Source: Lysobacteraceae bacterium 2PB (lineage in GTDB: Bacteria; Pseudomonadota; Gammaproteobacteria; Xanthomonadales; Xanthomonadaceae). Taken from it: a stretch of 64,000 nucleotides of DNA. The position numbers were made by a program, and so were the translations under genes. Below, one piece after another: positions 38,944-48,166 of this stretch. The stretch covers positions 1-64,000 of the forward strand of contig SCMT01000008.1 of assembly GCA_005502915.1 (NCBI GenBank), written 5' to 3'. The notes below the pieces were generated by a model. That model saw only the letters and a program-made list of their open reading frames with translations, was not told the origin of the DNA and ran no database searches. Position 1 is the first letter of the stretch. The number at the start of each line of letters is the position of its first letter.

Positions 38944-40524
38944 ATGCGCCTGACGGCCGCCATCGCCGCCCTCACCTGCCTGCTCGCGACCGCGGTCAGC
39001 CCGGCCCAGGAGGCCCGCCTCCCCGACATCGGTTCCTCCGCCAACGAGGTGCTCAACCCGGCCAAGCAGGCCGAGTACGGCAGCATGATGCTCAGCCAGC
39101 TGCGGCATTACGACTACGTCCTGGACGATCCGCTGATCGATGGCTGGCTGCAGTCCGTGGGCCACCGCCTCGCTGCCGCCAGCGACCGTCCGGACCACCC
39201 CTTCGTGTTCTTCATGCTGAAGGATCGCCAGTTCAACGCCTTCGCGACCATCGGTGGCTACATCGGCACCAATGCCGGCCTGGTCCTCGCGGCCGAGAGC
39301 GAGGACGAGGTGGCCGGCGTGCTCGCCCACGAAGTCGCGCACGTCACCCAGACCCATGTGCTGCGCAGCGTCGAACGCGCGCAGAAGGACAGCGTGCCGA
39401 TCCTGCTGGCGATGCTGGGGGCGATCGCGGTCGCACAGGCGGCGGGCGGCAACTCCGCGGACGACGCCTCGATCGCGGCGGTGTCCTCGCTGCAGGGCCT
39501 GATGCTCCAGCGCCAGATCGACTACACCCGCTCCAACGAATCGGAAGCCGACCGCCTCGGCATCCAGACCCTGGCGCGCGCCGGCTACGACCCGAACGCG
39601 ATGACCAGCATGTTCGGACGCATGCAGACCCTGTCGCGCGTCAACCAGGGCGGCGAGCGCGAGCGCACGCCCGACTACCTGCGCACCCACCCGGTGACCA
39701 CCACCCGGGTCAGCGAAGCGCGCAGCCGCGCCGTCGAACTGTCCAGGCGCGCTCCGGCACTGGTGCCCGGCAGTGCGATCACCAGCGAAAACCCGCTGAT
39801 TCCCGCCTCGCTGCGCGTGCAGGGCGGCCAGCGCAAGGCAGAGAATCCGCATTTCGGCTGGGCGCGCGAGCGCATCCGCGTGCTGAGCGCGAACACCCCG
39901 GCCGAGGCCATCCGCGAGTACGAGCGCATGCGCCAGGCTCGGCCACTGACCGATGCGCAGCGCTACGGCCTGGCCATGGCCCGCGCGCGCAACGGCGAGT
40001 ACGCGGCCTCCGCGCACGAGCTGGCCCCGCTGCTCGAGTCGCATCCGGACGATGCCTGGATCGCCATCGGCATGGCCGAAGCAGAGGCCCGCAACGGCCA
40101 GATCGCGGCCGCCGACAAGCGCCTCGAAGCGATGCTGGCGCGGATGCCCGGGCATCGCGCGGTCGCGCTGAGCTACGCCCGCCTGCTGGCCGAGCGCAAC
40201 GATCCCGAAGCCGGTCGCCGCGCCCAGGCCGTGCTGCGCCCGCTGGCGGTCAGCGCCAAGGACGATCCGATCTTCCAGAAGACCTTCGCGCGCGCCAGCG
40301 AAGTCGCCGGCGACCCGATCCGGGCCGGCGAGGCCCACGCCGAGGCCGAGTACATCAACGGTCGTCCCGAGCGCGCCCTGGTCCAGCTCAACACCCTCCT
40401 CAAGCGCGAGGACGTCGATTACTACGCCCGCGCCCGCATCGAAGCGCGGATCGCCTCGATCACACCGCGCGTGCTGGAACTGCGGCGCCAGGGCGTGCGC
40501 GACGACGAACTGCGGCGGCGCTGA
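38944..40524 (+). CDS. Periplasmic M48 metallopeptidase with TPR domain (BepA-like)
   Basis: A 526-aa protein with a signal peptide (about 1-21, ending AVSPAQ) and a zinc peptidase domain: HEVAH with His129, Glu130 and His133, and the third ligand Glu199 in NESEAD. The C-terminal half (about 300-510) is TPR-like helical repeats. Architecture and length match E. coli BepA (YfgC), which assists LptD assembly and degrades misfolded outer-membrane proteins. The ATG at 38944 gives the signal peptide. It is divergent from grxC and separated from phoB by about 140 bp. Confidence 0.93.
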   Translation: MRLTAAIAALTCLLATAVSPAQEARLPDIGSSANEVLNPAKQAEYGSMMLSQLRHYDYVLDDPLIDGWLQSVGHRLAAASDRPDHPFVFFMLKDRQFNAFATIGGYIGTNAGLVLAAESEDEVAGVLAHEVAHVTQTHVLRSVERAQKDSVPILLAMLGAIAVAQAAGGNSADDASIAAVSSLQGLMLQRQIDYTRSNESEADRLGIQTLARAGYDPNAMTSMFGRMQTLSRVNQGGERERTPDYLRTHPVTTTRVSEARSRAVELSRRAPALVPGSAITSENPLIPASLRVQGGQRKAENPHFGWARERIRVLSANTPAEAIREYERMRQARPLTDAQRYGLAMARARNGEYAASAHELAPLLESHPDDAWIAIGMAEAEARNGQIAAADKRLEAMLARMPGHRAVALSYARLLAERNDPEAGRRAQAVLRPLAVSAKDDPIFQKTFARASEVAGDPIRAGEAHAEAEYINGRPERALVQLNTLLKREDVDYYARARIEARIASITPRVLELRRQGVRDDELRRR

Positions 40525-40586
40525 GCGGCGGCCCGGGGAAGACCCCGCGCGCCGCGTCGCCATCCGTCGCGAAAGGGCTTGCGTCG

Positions 40587-40615
40587 CCGTCACGGATCGG
40601 TCACAAAAATGTCGT
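40587..40615 (+). promoter_or_regulatory. Candidate Pho box upstream of phoB
   Basis: Three 7-mers spaced 11 bp apart: CCGTCAC (40587), CGGTCAC (40598) and ATGTCGT (40609), resembling the PhoB half-site CTGTCAT repeated with 4-bp spacers. They end 53 bp before the phoB ATG. Autoregulation of phoBR by PhoB is known in E. coli. The half-sites are degenerate, so this is a candidate only. Confidence 0.5.
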
Positions 40616-40668
40616 CTACTGTGGACCTTCCCCCCCAGCGACCGCCGGCACACCGGACCGACAGCCCC

Positions 40669-41358
40669 ATGCAGAAGCGCATCCTGATCGTCGACGACGA
40701 ACCCGCGATCCGCGACATGGTCGCCTTCGCCCTGCGCAAGGGCGAGTACGAACCCGTCCATGCGGGCGACTCCCGCGAAGCCCAGGCCGCCATCGCCGAG
40801 CGCGTGCCGGACATGATCCTGCTCGACTGGATGCTGCCCGGCACCAGCGGCCTGGAACTGGCCCGGCGCTGGCGCCGCGACGCGCTGACCCGCGACATCC
40901 CGATCATCATGCTCACCGCCCGTGGCGAGGAGAACGACCGCGTCGGCGGGCTCGAGGCCGGCGTCGACGACTACGTGGTCAAGCCCTTTTCCGCGCGCGA
41001 ACTGCTCGCCCGGATCCGCGCCGTACTGCGCCGTTCGCGCGAGGACGACGAGGACGGCAGCGTGCAGATCGGCGGCCTGCGGATCGACGGCGCGTCGCAT
41101 CGCGTGTTCGCCGGCGACGCCCAGGTGCAGATCGGCCCGACCGAATACCGCCTGCTGCACTTCTTCATGACCCACGCCGAGCGCGTCTATACCCGCAACC
41201 AACTGCTCGACCATGTCTGGGGCGGCAATACCTATGTCGAGGAACGCACGGTCGACGTGCACATCCGCCGCCTGCGTCGCGCGCTGGAGCCGGTGCAGCT
41301 CGAAGGCATGGTGCAGACCGTCCGCGGCGCCGGCTACCGCTTCTCCGCGACGCTGTAG
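40669..41358 (+). CDS. phoB: Phosphate regulon response regulator
   Basis: An OmpR/PhoB-type transcription factor of 229 aa, the same length as E. coli PhoB. The receiver domain has Asp9-Asp10, the phosphorylation site Asp53 (LLDWMLPG), the Thr in MLTARGEE and the Lys in VVKPF. The C-terminal winged helix (about 130-229) has the GPTEYRLLHF and RTVDVHIRRLRRAL motifs. It is followed 55 bp later by its kinase phoR, then ppk1 and ppx. Confidence 0.96.
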   Translation: MQKRILIVDDEPAIRDMVAFALRKGEYEPVHAGDSREAQAAIAERVPDMILLDWMLPGTSGLELARRWRRDALTRDIPIIMLTARGEENDRVGGLEAGVDDYVVKPFSARELLARIRAVLRRSREDDEDGSVQIGGLRIDGASHRVFAGDAQVQIGPTEYRLLHFFMTHAERVYTRNQLLDHVWGGNTYVEERTVDVHIRRLRRALEPVQLEGMVQTVRGAGYRFSATL

Positions 41359-41413
41359 CCGCGCGTTGCCCGGGCGGGCGCCGCCTGTCATCCGATTGAC
41401 ATAGACTGGACCG

Positions 41414-42787
41414 ATGACCTCCATCGCGCGCTCGGCATGGTTCAAGACGCTCGGACAGCTGGTGCTGATCCTGGCAGGCGCGGTCGCGCTGGGCTTCGCC
41501 CTGGGCCATGTCTGGCTGGTGGTCACCGTCGCCGCGCTCGGCGTGGTCGCCTGGCACTACTGGAAGCTGCGCAACGTGCTGCTGCGCCTGACCGCGCGCC
41601 AGCGCGCCACGCCGCCCGAGGGCGACGGGGTCTGGAACGAACTGGACCGTCTGCTGCATCGCAGCCAGTCGGAGATGCGCACGCGCAAGCGCCGCCTGGT
41701 CGACATGCTGCGCGCCTACCGCGCCGCCACCGCCGCGCTGCCGGATGCCATCGTCGTGGTCGAGCGCAACAGCCAGCGCATCCAGTGGTTCAACGAAGCC
41801 GGACAGCGCCTGCTCGGCCTGCAGTATCCCCGCGACATCGGCGCCGCGCTCAGCGACCGCCTGCAGCCGCTGCCGGTCGCGCAGTGGCTGGCCGCCGGCA
41901 GGCACGCCGAGCCCCTGCTGGACGTGCCCTCGCCGGTCCAGCCGGACATGCACCTGAGCCTGCGCCTGATCCCCTATTCCGACGAGCTGTGGCTGCTGGT
42001 GGCGCGCGACGTCAGCAAGCTGATGCGCCTGGAGCAGATGCGCCGCGACTTCGTGGCCAACGTCTCGCACGAGCTGCGCACGCCGCTGACGGTGGTGCAT
42101 GGCTACCTGGACATGCTCGATCCGGCCGAGCAGCCCGACTGGGCGCCGATGCTCACCGAGATGCAGCGCCAGTCGCAGCGCATGACCCAGCTGGTCGAGG
42201 ACCTGCTCACGCTGTCGCGGCTCGAAGCGCAGGAGCAGTTGCCGGAAGAGACGGTATCGATGGCTTCGATGCTGACCACGCTCAAGCGCGAAGCCGATGC
42301 CCTGAGCCAGCAGCGCCACGAGATCAGCGTGGAGGATGCGGCCGGCGTCGACCTGATGGGCTCGACCAAGGAACTGCACAGTGCGTTCTCCAATCTGGTC
42401 AGCAACGCCATCCGCTACACGCCGGCCGGCGGCCGCATCCGCATCCGCTTCCTGCCCGAACGCGACGGCGGCGTGAGCCTGGCGGTGGAGGACACCGGCT
42501 ACGGCATCCCCGCCGCGCACCTGCCGCGCATCACCGAGCGCTTCTACCGGGTCTCGACCAGCCGCTCGCGCGAGAGCGGCGGCACGGGCCTGGGCCTGTC
42601 GATCGTCAAGCACGTGCTGAACCTGCACCAGGCGCGACTGGAGATCGAAAGCGAAGTCGGTCGCGGCAGCCGCTTCGCCTGCCGTTTCGGCCGCGAGCGC
42701 GTCCGTGCGCGCGACCACTTCCTCTTCGACGACGAACGCCCCGACGGCGATCGTGCAGACGACCACGCAGAAGACCACCACGCATGA
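41414..42787 (+). CDS. phoR: Phosphate regulon sensor histidine kinase
   Basis: A 457-aa membrane kinase with two N-terminal membrane segments (about 14-48), a PAS domain (about 105-200), the phosphorylated His219 in VSHELRTPL and the ATPase domain (N box NLVSNAIRYTP, G boxes DTGYGIP and GTGLGLSIV). The C-terminus has an unusual acidic, histidine-containing tail (DERPDGDRADDHAEDHHA). Its stop codon overlaps the ppk1 ATG (ATGA), directly coupling phosphate sensing to polyphosphate synthesis. Confidence 0.96.
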   Translation: MTSIARSAWFKTLGQLVLILAGAVALGFALGHVWLVVTVAALGVVAWHYWKLRNVLLRLTARQRATPPEGDGVWNELDRLLHRSQSEMRTRKRRLVDMLRAYRAATAALPDAIVVVERNSQRIQWFNEAGQRLLGLQYPRDIGAALSDRLQPLPVAQWLAAGRHAEPLLDVPSPVQPDMHLSLRLIPYSDELWLLVARDVSKLMRLEQMRRDFVANVSHELRTPLTVVHGYLDMLDPAEQPDWAPMLTEMQRQSQRMTQLVEDLLTLSRLEAQEQLPEETVSMASMLTTLKREADALSQQRHEISVEDAAGVDLMGSTKELHSAFSNLVSNAIRYTPAGGRIRIRFLPERDGGVSLAVEDTGYGIPAAHLPRITERFYRVSTSRSRESGGTGLGLSIVKHVLNLHQARLEIESEVGRGSRFACRFGRERVRARDHFLFDDERPDGDRADDHAEDHHA

Positions 42788-44892
42788 GTCCACGCCCTTC
42801 CGCACGCACCGCCCCGGCCGCCGAATTCCCGCAGGACGACGATCCGCTGCGCGACCCGTCGCTGTACCTCAACCGTGAACTGTCGCAGCTGGACTTCAAC
42901 TTCCGCGTGCTGGAGCGGGCCCAGGACGCGACCGTGCCGCTGCTGGAGCGCCTGCGCTACCTGTGCATCTCCTGCACCAACCTCGACGAATTCTTCGAGA
43001 TCCGCGCCGCGACCGTGCGCCAGTCCCTGGATTTCGGCATGCCGCCGGCCGCCGACGGCATTCCGCACACCACCCTGCTCAAGCGCATCCACGAGCGCGC
43101 CGCGGACCTGGTCGACGCGCAGTACCGCTGCTGGAACGAAGTGCTGCGCCCGGCCCTCAGCGACGCCGGCGTCCGCGTGCTGCATCGCCAGCACTGGACC
43201 GCGCGGCAGACGCGCTGGCTGCGCGCCTACTTCCGCGACGAGATCCTGCCGGTGCTGTCGCCGCTGGGGCTGGATCCGGCGCATCCGTTTCCGAAGATCC
43301 TCAACAAGTCTCTGAACATCGTCGTCGTGCTCAAGGGCAAGGACGCGTTCGGACGCGCAGGGCATCTGGCCGTGGTGCGCGCGCCGCGCTCGCTGCCGCG
43401 CATCATCCAGCTGCCCGAGAAGGTCTCCGGCGGCGAACACGATTTCGTGTTCCTCTCGGCGGTGCTGTCGGCCTTCGTCGACGAACTGTTCCCGGGCATG
43501 GAGGTCAAGGGTGCGTACCAGTTCCGCGTGACCCGCAACTCCGAACTGATCGTCGACGAAGAGGAAGTCGAGAACCTCGCGCTGGCGCTGCGCGACGAAC
43601 TGGCCGGGCGCGGCTACCTGCGCGCGATGCGCCTGGAGATCGCCTCCGACTGCCCCAAGCCGATCGTGCACACGCTGCTGCAGAACTTCGACCTCACCGA
43701 GAACGCGGTCTACCGCATCAACGGCCCGGTCAATCTGAACCGCGCAGCGCAGATCTACGACATGGTGCAGCGGCCCGAACTGAAGTTCCCGCCTTACCAG
43801 CCGCGCCTGCTGAAGGACATGGACAGCATCTTCGAGCGCGCCGCGAGCGGCGACATCCTGATGCACCATCCCTTCGACGCGTTCACGCCGGTGCTGGAGC
43901 TGATCAAGCAGGCCGCCGAAGACCCGAATGTGCTTGCGATCAAGCAGACGCTGTATCGCGCCGGCAAGGATTCGCCGATCGTCGAGCATCTCATCCAGGC
44001 CGCGCGCAACGGCAAGGACGTGACCGTGGTGATCGAGCTGCGCGCACGCTTCGACGAGGAAGCGAACCTGCGCCTGGCCGATCGCCTGCAGGAAGCCGGC
44101 GTGCAGGTGGTCTACGGCGTGGTCGGCTACAAGACCCACGCCAAGATGCTGTTGATCGTGCGCCGCGAGGGCAAGAAACTCGTGCGCTACACGCACCTGG
44201 GCACCGGAAACTACCACGCCGGCACCTCGCGCGCGTACACCGACTTCGGTCTGATCACCGCCGATCCGGACATCGGCAGCGACGTGCACCAGATCTTCCA
44301 GCAGATTTCCGGCCTGGCTCCGGCGATCAAGCTCAAGCGCATCCTGCAGTCGCCCTTCACGCTGCACGCGGGCGTGCTCAAGCGCATCGACCGCGAAGCG
44401 AAGCTGGCGCAGTCCGGTCGTCCCGGCCGCATCGTCGCCAAGATGAACGCGCTCAACGAACCGCAGGTGATCCGCGCGCTGTATCGCGCATCCCAGGCCG
44501 GCGCGAGCATCGACCTGATCGTGCGCGGCGCCTGCACGCTGCGCCCGGGCATGCCCGGCGTGTCGGAGAACATCCGCGTGCGCTCCATCGTCGGCCGCTT
44601 CCTCGAACACAGCCGCGTCTGGTGGTTCGGCAACGACGGCGAGCCCGAGCTGTACTGCTCCAGCGCCGACTGGCTGGAGCGCAACCTGCTGCGACGCGTG
44701 GAAGTCGGTTTCCCGATCGTGGCGCCCGACCTGGCCGCGCGCGTGCGCGAGGAGTCGCTGGACAACTACCTGCTCGACAACCTCAATGCCTGGGAATTGC
44801 AGGCCGACGGCACCTACCGCCACCTCCATCCCGAGGGCGATGCGATGCCCCACTCGGCACAGGCGATGCTGCTGGCGCGGATCTGCGGCTGA
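42784..44892 (+). CDS. ppk1: Polyphosphate kinase 1
   Basis: Reversibly transfers the ATP gamma phosphate to polyphosphate. The 702-aa product is a complete PPK1 (E. coli 688 aa): N-terminal helical domain, NRELSQLDFNFRVLE start, and two phospholipase-D-like domains with the autophosphorylated His452 (GYKTHAKM) and partner His471 (RYTHLGTGNYH), 19 residues apart as in E. coli His435/His454. Coupled to phoR by a four-base overlap and followed by ppx after about 140 bp. Confidence 0.97.
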   Translation: MSPRPSARTAPAAEFPQDDDPLRDPSLYLNRELSQLDFNFRVLERAQDATVPLLERLRYLCISCTNLDEFFEIRAATVRQSLDFGMPPAADGIPHTTLLKRIHERAADLVDAQYRCWNEVLRPALSDAGVRVLHRQHWTARQTRWLRAYFRDEILPVLSPLGLDPAHPFPKILNKSLNIVVVLKGKDAFGRAGHLAVVRAPRSLPRIIQLPEKVSGGEHDFVFLSAVLSAFVDELFPGMEVKGAYQFRVTRNSELIVDEEEVENLALALRDELAGRGYLRAMRLEIASDCPKPIVHTLLQNFDLTENAVYRINGPVNLNRAAQIYDMVQRPELKFPPYQPRLLKDMDSIFERAASGDILMHHPFDAFTPVLELIKQAAEDPNVLAIKQTLYRAGKDSPIVEHLIQAARNGKDVTVVIELRARFDEEANLRLADRLQEAGVQVVYGVVGYKTHAKMLLIVRREGKKLVRYTHLGTGNYHAGTSRAYTDFGLITADPDIGSDVHQIFQQISGLAPAIKLKRILQSPFTLHAGVLKRIDREAKLAQSGRPGRIVAKMNALNEPQVIRALYRASQAGASIDLIVRGACTLRPGMPGVSENIRVRSIVGRFLEHSRVWWFGNDGEPELYCSSADWLERNLLRRVEVGFPIVAPDLAARVREESLDNYLLDNLNAWELQADGTYRHLHPEGDAMPHSAQAMLLARICG

Positions 44893-45029
44893 TCGACCGG
44901 CGAGGCCCGCCGTTCGCGGAAGAATCCTCCCGGCACCATCGGACTTTGGTCCAAGCGCATCCCGCGCGCCGTTGCAAGCCGTTCCGTTCAGCCTGCCGTG
45001 TTGGTAGGCTTCGCGACATTCGCCGGCGC

Positions 45030-46616
45030 ATGTCGGCATGCGACACCGGCACTCCCCCCTTCGCCCCGCAGGTCAGCCGCTTGAACCGATCCGCTTCCCC
45101 CGGTCGCGCGCCCGCCGCTCCCCTGCAGGACGGCGATTCGCTCGCCGCCATTGACCTCGGATCGAACAGCTTCCACATGGTCGTGGCTCGCACCGTGCTG
45201 GGCCAGCTGCGCATCATCGACCGCCTGCGCGAGACCGTGCGTCTGGCCGATGGCCTGGACGGCAAGGGCGGGCTGACCCAGGATGCGCGCCAGCGCGCGC
45301 TGGACTGCCTGTCGCGCTTCGGCCAGCGCATCCGCGACCTGCCCTCCTACCGCGTCCGCGCGATCGCGACCAACACCGTCCGCGCGCTGCGCGAACCGCA
45401 GGTGTTCCTGTCGGATGCGGAAGACGCGCTGGGACACGGCATCGAAGTCGTGTCCGGCCGCGAGGAAGCGCGCCTCATCTACCTCGGCGTCGCCCATGCG
45501 CAGCCGCCGAAACCCGAACAGCGCCGGCTGGTCATCGACATCGGCGGCGGCTCGACCGAATGCATCATCGGCTCCGGCTTCGACACGATCGAACGCGAGA
45601 GCCTGCAGGTCGGCTGCGTCGCCAGCACGCGCCGCTTCTTCGCCAACGGCAAGCTCTCGAAGAAGCGCTGGAAGGAAGCGCTGACCGAGGTCGAGGCCGA
45701 ATTCCAGCAGTTCGCCGGCCTGTATCGCACGCTGGGCTGGCAGGAAGCGATCGGTTCGTCCGGCACCAACAAGGCGATCGGCGAGATCTGCGCGGCGATG
45801 AAGCTCACCAAGGGCGCGGTCACCGCCGAGGCGCTGCCGGTCGTCCGCGACCGCCTGCTCGCCGCCGACCGCATCGAGGACATCGACCTGCCCGGCCTGT
45901 CCGACGACCGCAAGCCGATCATCGCCGGCGGCATCCTCGTGCTGGAGGCGGCGTTCGAGACGCTCGGCCTCAAGCGCATGCTGGTCAGCAAGGCCGCGAT
46001 GCGCGAAGGCGTGCTGTACGACATGCTCGGTCGCGGCGGCGTCGACGACCCCCGCGACACGTCGATCGACGCGTTGATGCACCGCTACGGCGTCGATCAC
46101 GCCCAGGCCGCGCGCGTGGAGGTGACCGCGATGCGCCTGTTCGACCAGGTCGCCGAACGCTGGAACCTCAACGACGACGACCGGCGCATGCTGGTCTGGG
46201 CCGCGCGCGTGCACGAACTGGGCCTGGCGATCGCGCACAGCCAGTACCACGTGCACGGCGCCTACCTGCTCGAACACTCGGACATCGCCGGCTTCTCGCG
46301 CCAGGAACAGCTGTTCCTCGCCGCGCTGGTGCGCAACCATCGCCGCAACATCTCCAACAAGTCGCTGGAAGTGCTGCCCGACCGCCTGCTCGCGCCGGCG
46401 CGACGCTGCGCCGCCCTGCTCCGCCTGTCGGTGCTGCTGCATCGCTCGCACGAAGCCGGTGCGATCCCGACGCTGGAAGCGCGCGCAGGCGGCAACAGCC
46501 TGACCCTGTCGCTGTCGCGCCCGTGGCTGGAGGACCGGCCGCTGCTGTGCTCGGACCTGGAGCACGAACGCGAGGACATCCAGGGCCTGGCGATCGAACT
46601 GCGCCTGGATCCCTGA
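45030..46616 (+). CDS. ppx: Exopolyphosphatase/guanosine pentaphosphatase family
   Basis: Removes terminal phosphates from polyphosphate. The 528-aa product has the actin-like ATPase-fold phosphate motifs AAIDLGSNSFHMVVA and DIGGGSTECIIG, and a C-terminal HD-like helical domain as in E. coli PPX (513 aa). The ATG at 45030 has no clear Shine-Dalgarno; a TTG at 45081, preceded by CAGGTC, would give 511 aa, closer to E. coli. The stop codon TGA is directly abutted by the 267-bp structured element. With ppk1 it balances polyphosphate, presumably under PhoB control. Confidence 0.95.
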   Translation: MSACDTGTPPFAPQVSRLNRSASPGRAPAAPLQDGDSLAAIDLGSNSFHMVVARTVLGQLRIIDRLRETVRLADGLDGKGGLTQDARQRALDCLSRFGQRIRDLPSYRVRAIATNTVRALREPQVFLSDAEDALGHGIEVVSGREEARLIYLGVAHAQPPKPEQRRLVIDIGGGSTECIIGSGFDTIERESLQVGCVASTRRFFANGKLSKKRWKEALTEVEAEFQQFAGLYRTLGWQEAIGSSGTNKAIGEICAAMKLTKGAVTAEALPVVRDRLLAADRIEDIDLPGLSDDRKPIIAGGILVLEAAFETLGLKRMLVSKAAMREGVLYDMLGRGGVDDPRDTSIDALMHRYGVDHAQAARVEVTAMRLFDQVAERWNLNDDDRRMLVWAARVHELGLAIAHSQYHVHGAYLLEHSDIAGFSRQEQLFLAALVRNHRRNISNKSLEVLPDRLLAPARRCAALLRLSVLLHRSHEAGAIPTLEARAGGNSLTLSLSRPWLEDRPLLCSDLEHEREDIQGLAIELRLDP

Positions 46617-46882
46617 GAGCCTGTTCAAGATCTCTCCATGCCTCTCGCCGGCCCTGTCGGGGCGCGGTGCAAGGAAGAGAGAGGGAGTGGATGTCGATCC
46701 ACGACCGAACGATGACGCGGCACCGCGCCCCGACAGGACCGGCCTTCCGGGTTGTGCCGCAGCGGCCCGTTGGGCGCCGTGCGCCGCTTGACTTGACCAG
46801 CAGGCAAGCGCTGCGCGACGCCCGACGCCCAGCAGGCCGCTGCGACACAACGAGAGGTATGGAGAGATCTTGAACAGGCTCT
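46616..46882. mobile_element. Three-armed inverted-repeat element (MITE-like)
   Basis: Terminal inverted repeats of 32 bp (46616-46647 and 46851-46882) match at 31 positions (outer 20 bases AGAGCCTGTTCAAGATCTCT). Two internal inverted repeats are nested side by side: 46650-46670 with 46720-46740 (21 bp, one mismatch) and 46751-46776 with 46826-46851 (26 bp, two or three mismatches). The element is flanked by TGA on both sides (46614-46616 and 46882-46884), compatible with a 3-bp TNA target duplication of the kind made by some IS5-family elements. No transposase or credible ORF is inside. It is inserted exactly at the ppx stop codon. Confidence 0.75.
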
Positions 46883-46993
46883 GAGGCTTCCACCGGGCTT
46901 CGAATCGCCCGGCACCGCGTCATCCCGCTGTCACTGCCCGGCAATCGCCGCTTCATCGCGTGCATCCAGACTCTCCCAAACGAGAGGAAGCGG

Positions 46994-48166
46994 ATGCGCT
47001 ACGCGATCATCACAGAGACCTACCCGCCGGAAGTCAACGGCGTCGCCCTCACCGTGCAGAGCCTGGAACAGGGGCTCCGCGAGCGCGGTCACGAGGTGAC
47101 GCTGTACCGGCCGCGACAGTCCCGCGACAGCGTGCCCGCCCCTCACGAACACCTGCTGCCCGGCCTGCCGATCCCCCGCTACCCGGGATTGCGCTTCGGC
47201 CTGCCGGCGACAGGCACGCTGGTTCGCCAATGGAAGGCACATCGCCCGGATGCGATCTACGTGGCCACGGAAGGGCCATTGGGCTGGTCGGCACTGCGCG
47301 CGGCAAGGACGCTGCGCGTACCGGCGGCCACGGGCTTCCATACCCGCTTCGACCACTACATGCGCGACTATGGCGTCCCGGTGCTGCAGCCGGTCGCCCT
47401 GCGCTGGATGCGGCACTTCCACAACAGCGCGCAGGCCACGCTGGTACCGACCGAAGAGCTGCGCGCCTCGCTCGACGCCATGGGCTTCCACGACGTGGTG
47501 CGCCTGCCGCGCGCGGTGGACACCACGCTGTTCCATCCCGATCGACGCGACGATGCGTTGCGCGCACAGTGGGGCCTGCGCCCGGAGGCGCTGGCGGTGA
47601 TCCACCTCGGCCGGATCGCACCGGAAAAGAACCTCGCCCTGGCGGTGCGCGCATTCCGCGAGCTGCAGAAGCAGCAGCCCGATGCACGCTTCGTCTGGGT
47701 CGGCGATGGTCCGTCGCGCGAACAGCTCGCGCGCGAGAACCCCGACTTCGTGTTCTGCGGCATCCAGCGCGGCGACGCGCTGGCGCGGCACTTCGCCAGC
47801 GCCGACCTGTTCCTGTTCCCCAGCCGTACCGAAACCTACGGCAACGTGACCCTGGAAGCGCTCGCCAGCGGCGTGCCGACGATCGCCTTCGATTCCGGCG
47901 CCGCGCGCGAATACCTGCGCGACGGCCAGCACGGCGCCGCGGTGCGCGACGGTCGTGAAGGCGACGATGCCTTCGTGCGCGCCGCGCTGCACATCACCCG
48001 CGATGCACGCCTGCTGGCGGCGATGCGCGTGGCCGCGCGGGAGGCCGTGGCCTCGCTGCGTCCGGGCCAGGTGGCCGCCGATTTCGACACGATCCTGCAA
48101 GGTCTCGCCCACTCGAGGAATGCGCATGAACACGCCCCTGCTGCGTCAACGGCTGCGCACCAATGA
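46994..48166 (+). CDS. GT4-family glycosyltransferase
   Basis: A 390-aa retaining glycosyltransferase with two Rossmann domains. The N-terminus ITETYPPEVNGVALTVQSLEQGL is typical of the MgtA/PimB-like branch of GT4, followed by the nucleotide-sugar site LGRIAPEKNLALAV and the ExxxxxxxE motif in ETYGNVTLEALASG. Relatives add mannose or glucose to diacylglycerol or phosphoinositol-type lipids. GAGGAAGC precedes the ATG. It overlaps the PAP2 phosphatase gene by 41 bp, and the pair suggests glycolipid synthesis with lipid phosphate removal. Confidence 0.88.
   Translation: MRYAIITETYPPEVNGVALTVQSLEQGLRERGHEVTLYRPRQSRDSVPAPHEHLLPGLPIPRYPGLRFGLPATGTLVRQWKAHRPDAIYVATEGPLGWSALRAARTLRVPAATGFHTRFDHYMRDYGVPVLQPVALRWMRHFHNSAQATLVPTEELRASLDAMGFHDVVRLPRAVDTTLFHPDRRDDALRAQWGLRPEALAVIHLGRIAPEKNLALAVRAFRELQKQQPDARFVWVGDGPSREQLARENPDFVFCGIQRGDALARHFASADLFLFPSRTETYGNVTLEALASGVPTIAFDSGAAREYLRDGQHGAAVRDGREGDDAFVRAALHITRDARLLAAMRVAAREAVASLRPGQVAADFDTILQGLAHSRNAHEHAPAASTAAHQ

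Noticed and set aside
38020-41526. A 1168-codon minus-strand frame over grxC, the M48 gene and phoB
   Set aside because: Only its last 131 codons (the AhpD-like gene) have family motifs and a coupled start; the rest is antisense to well-supported genes.
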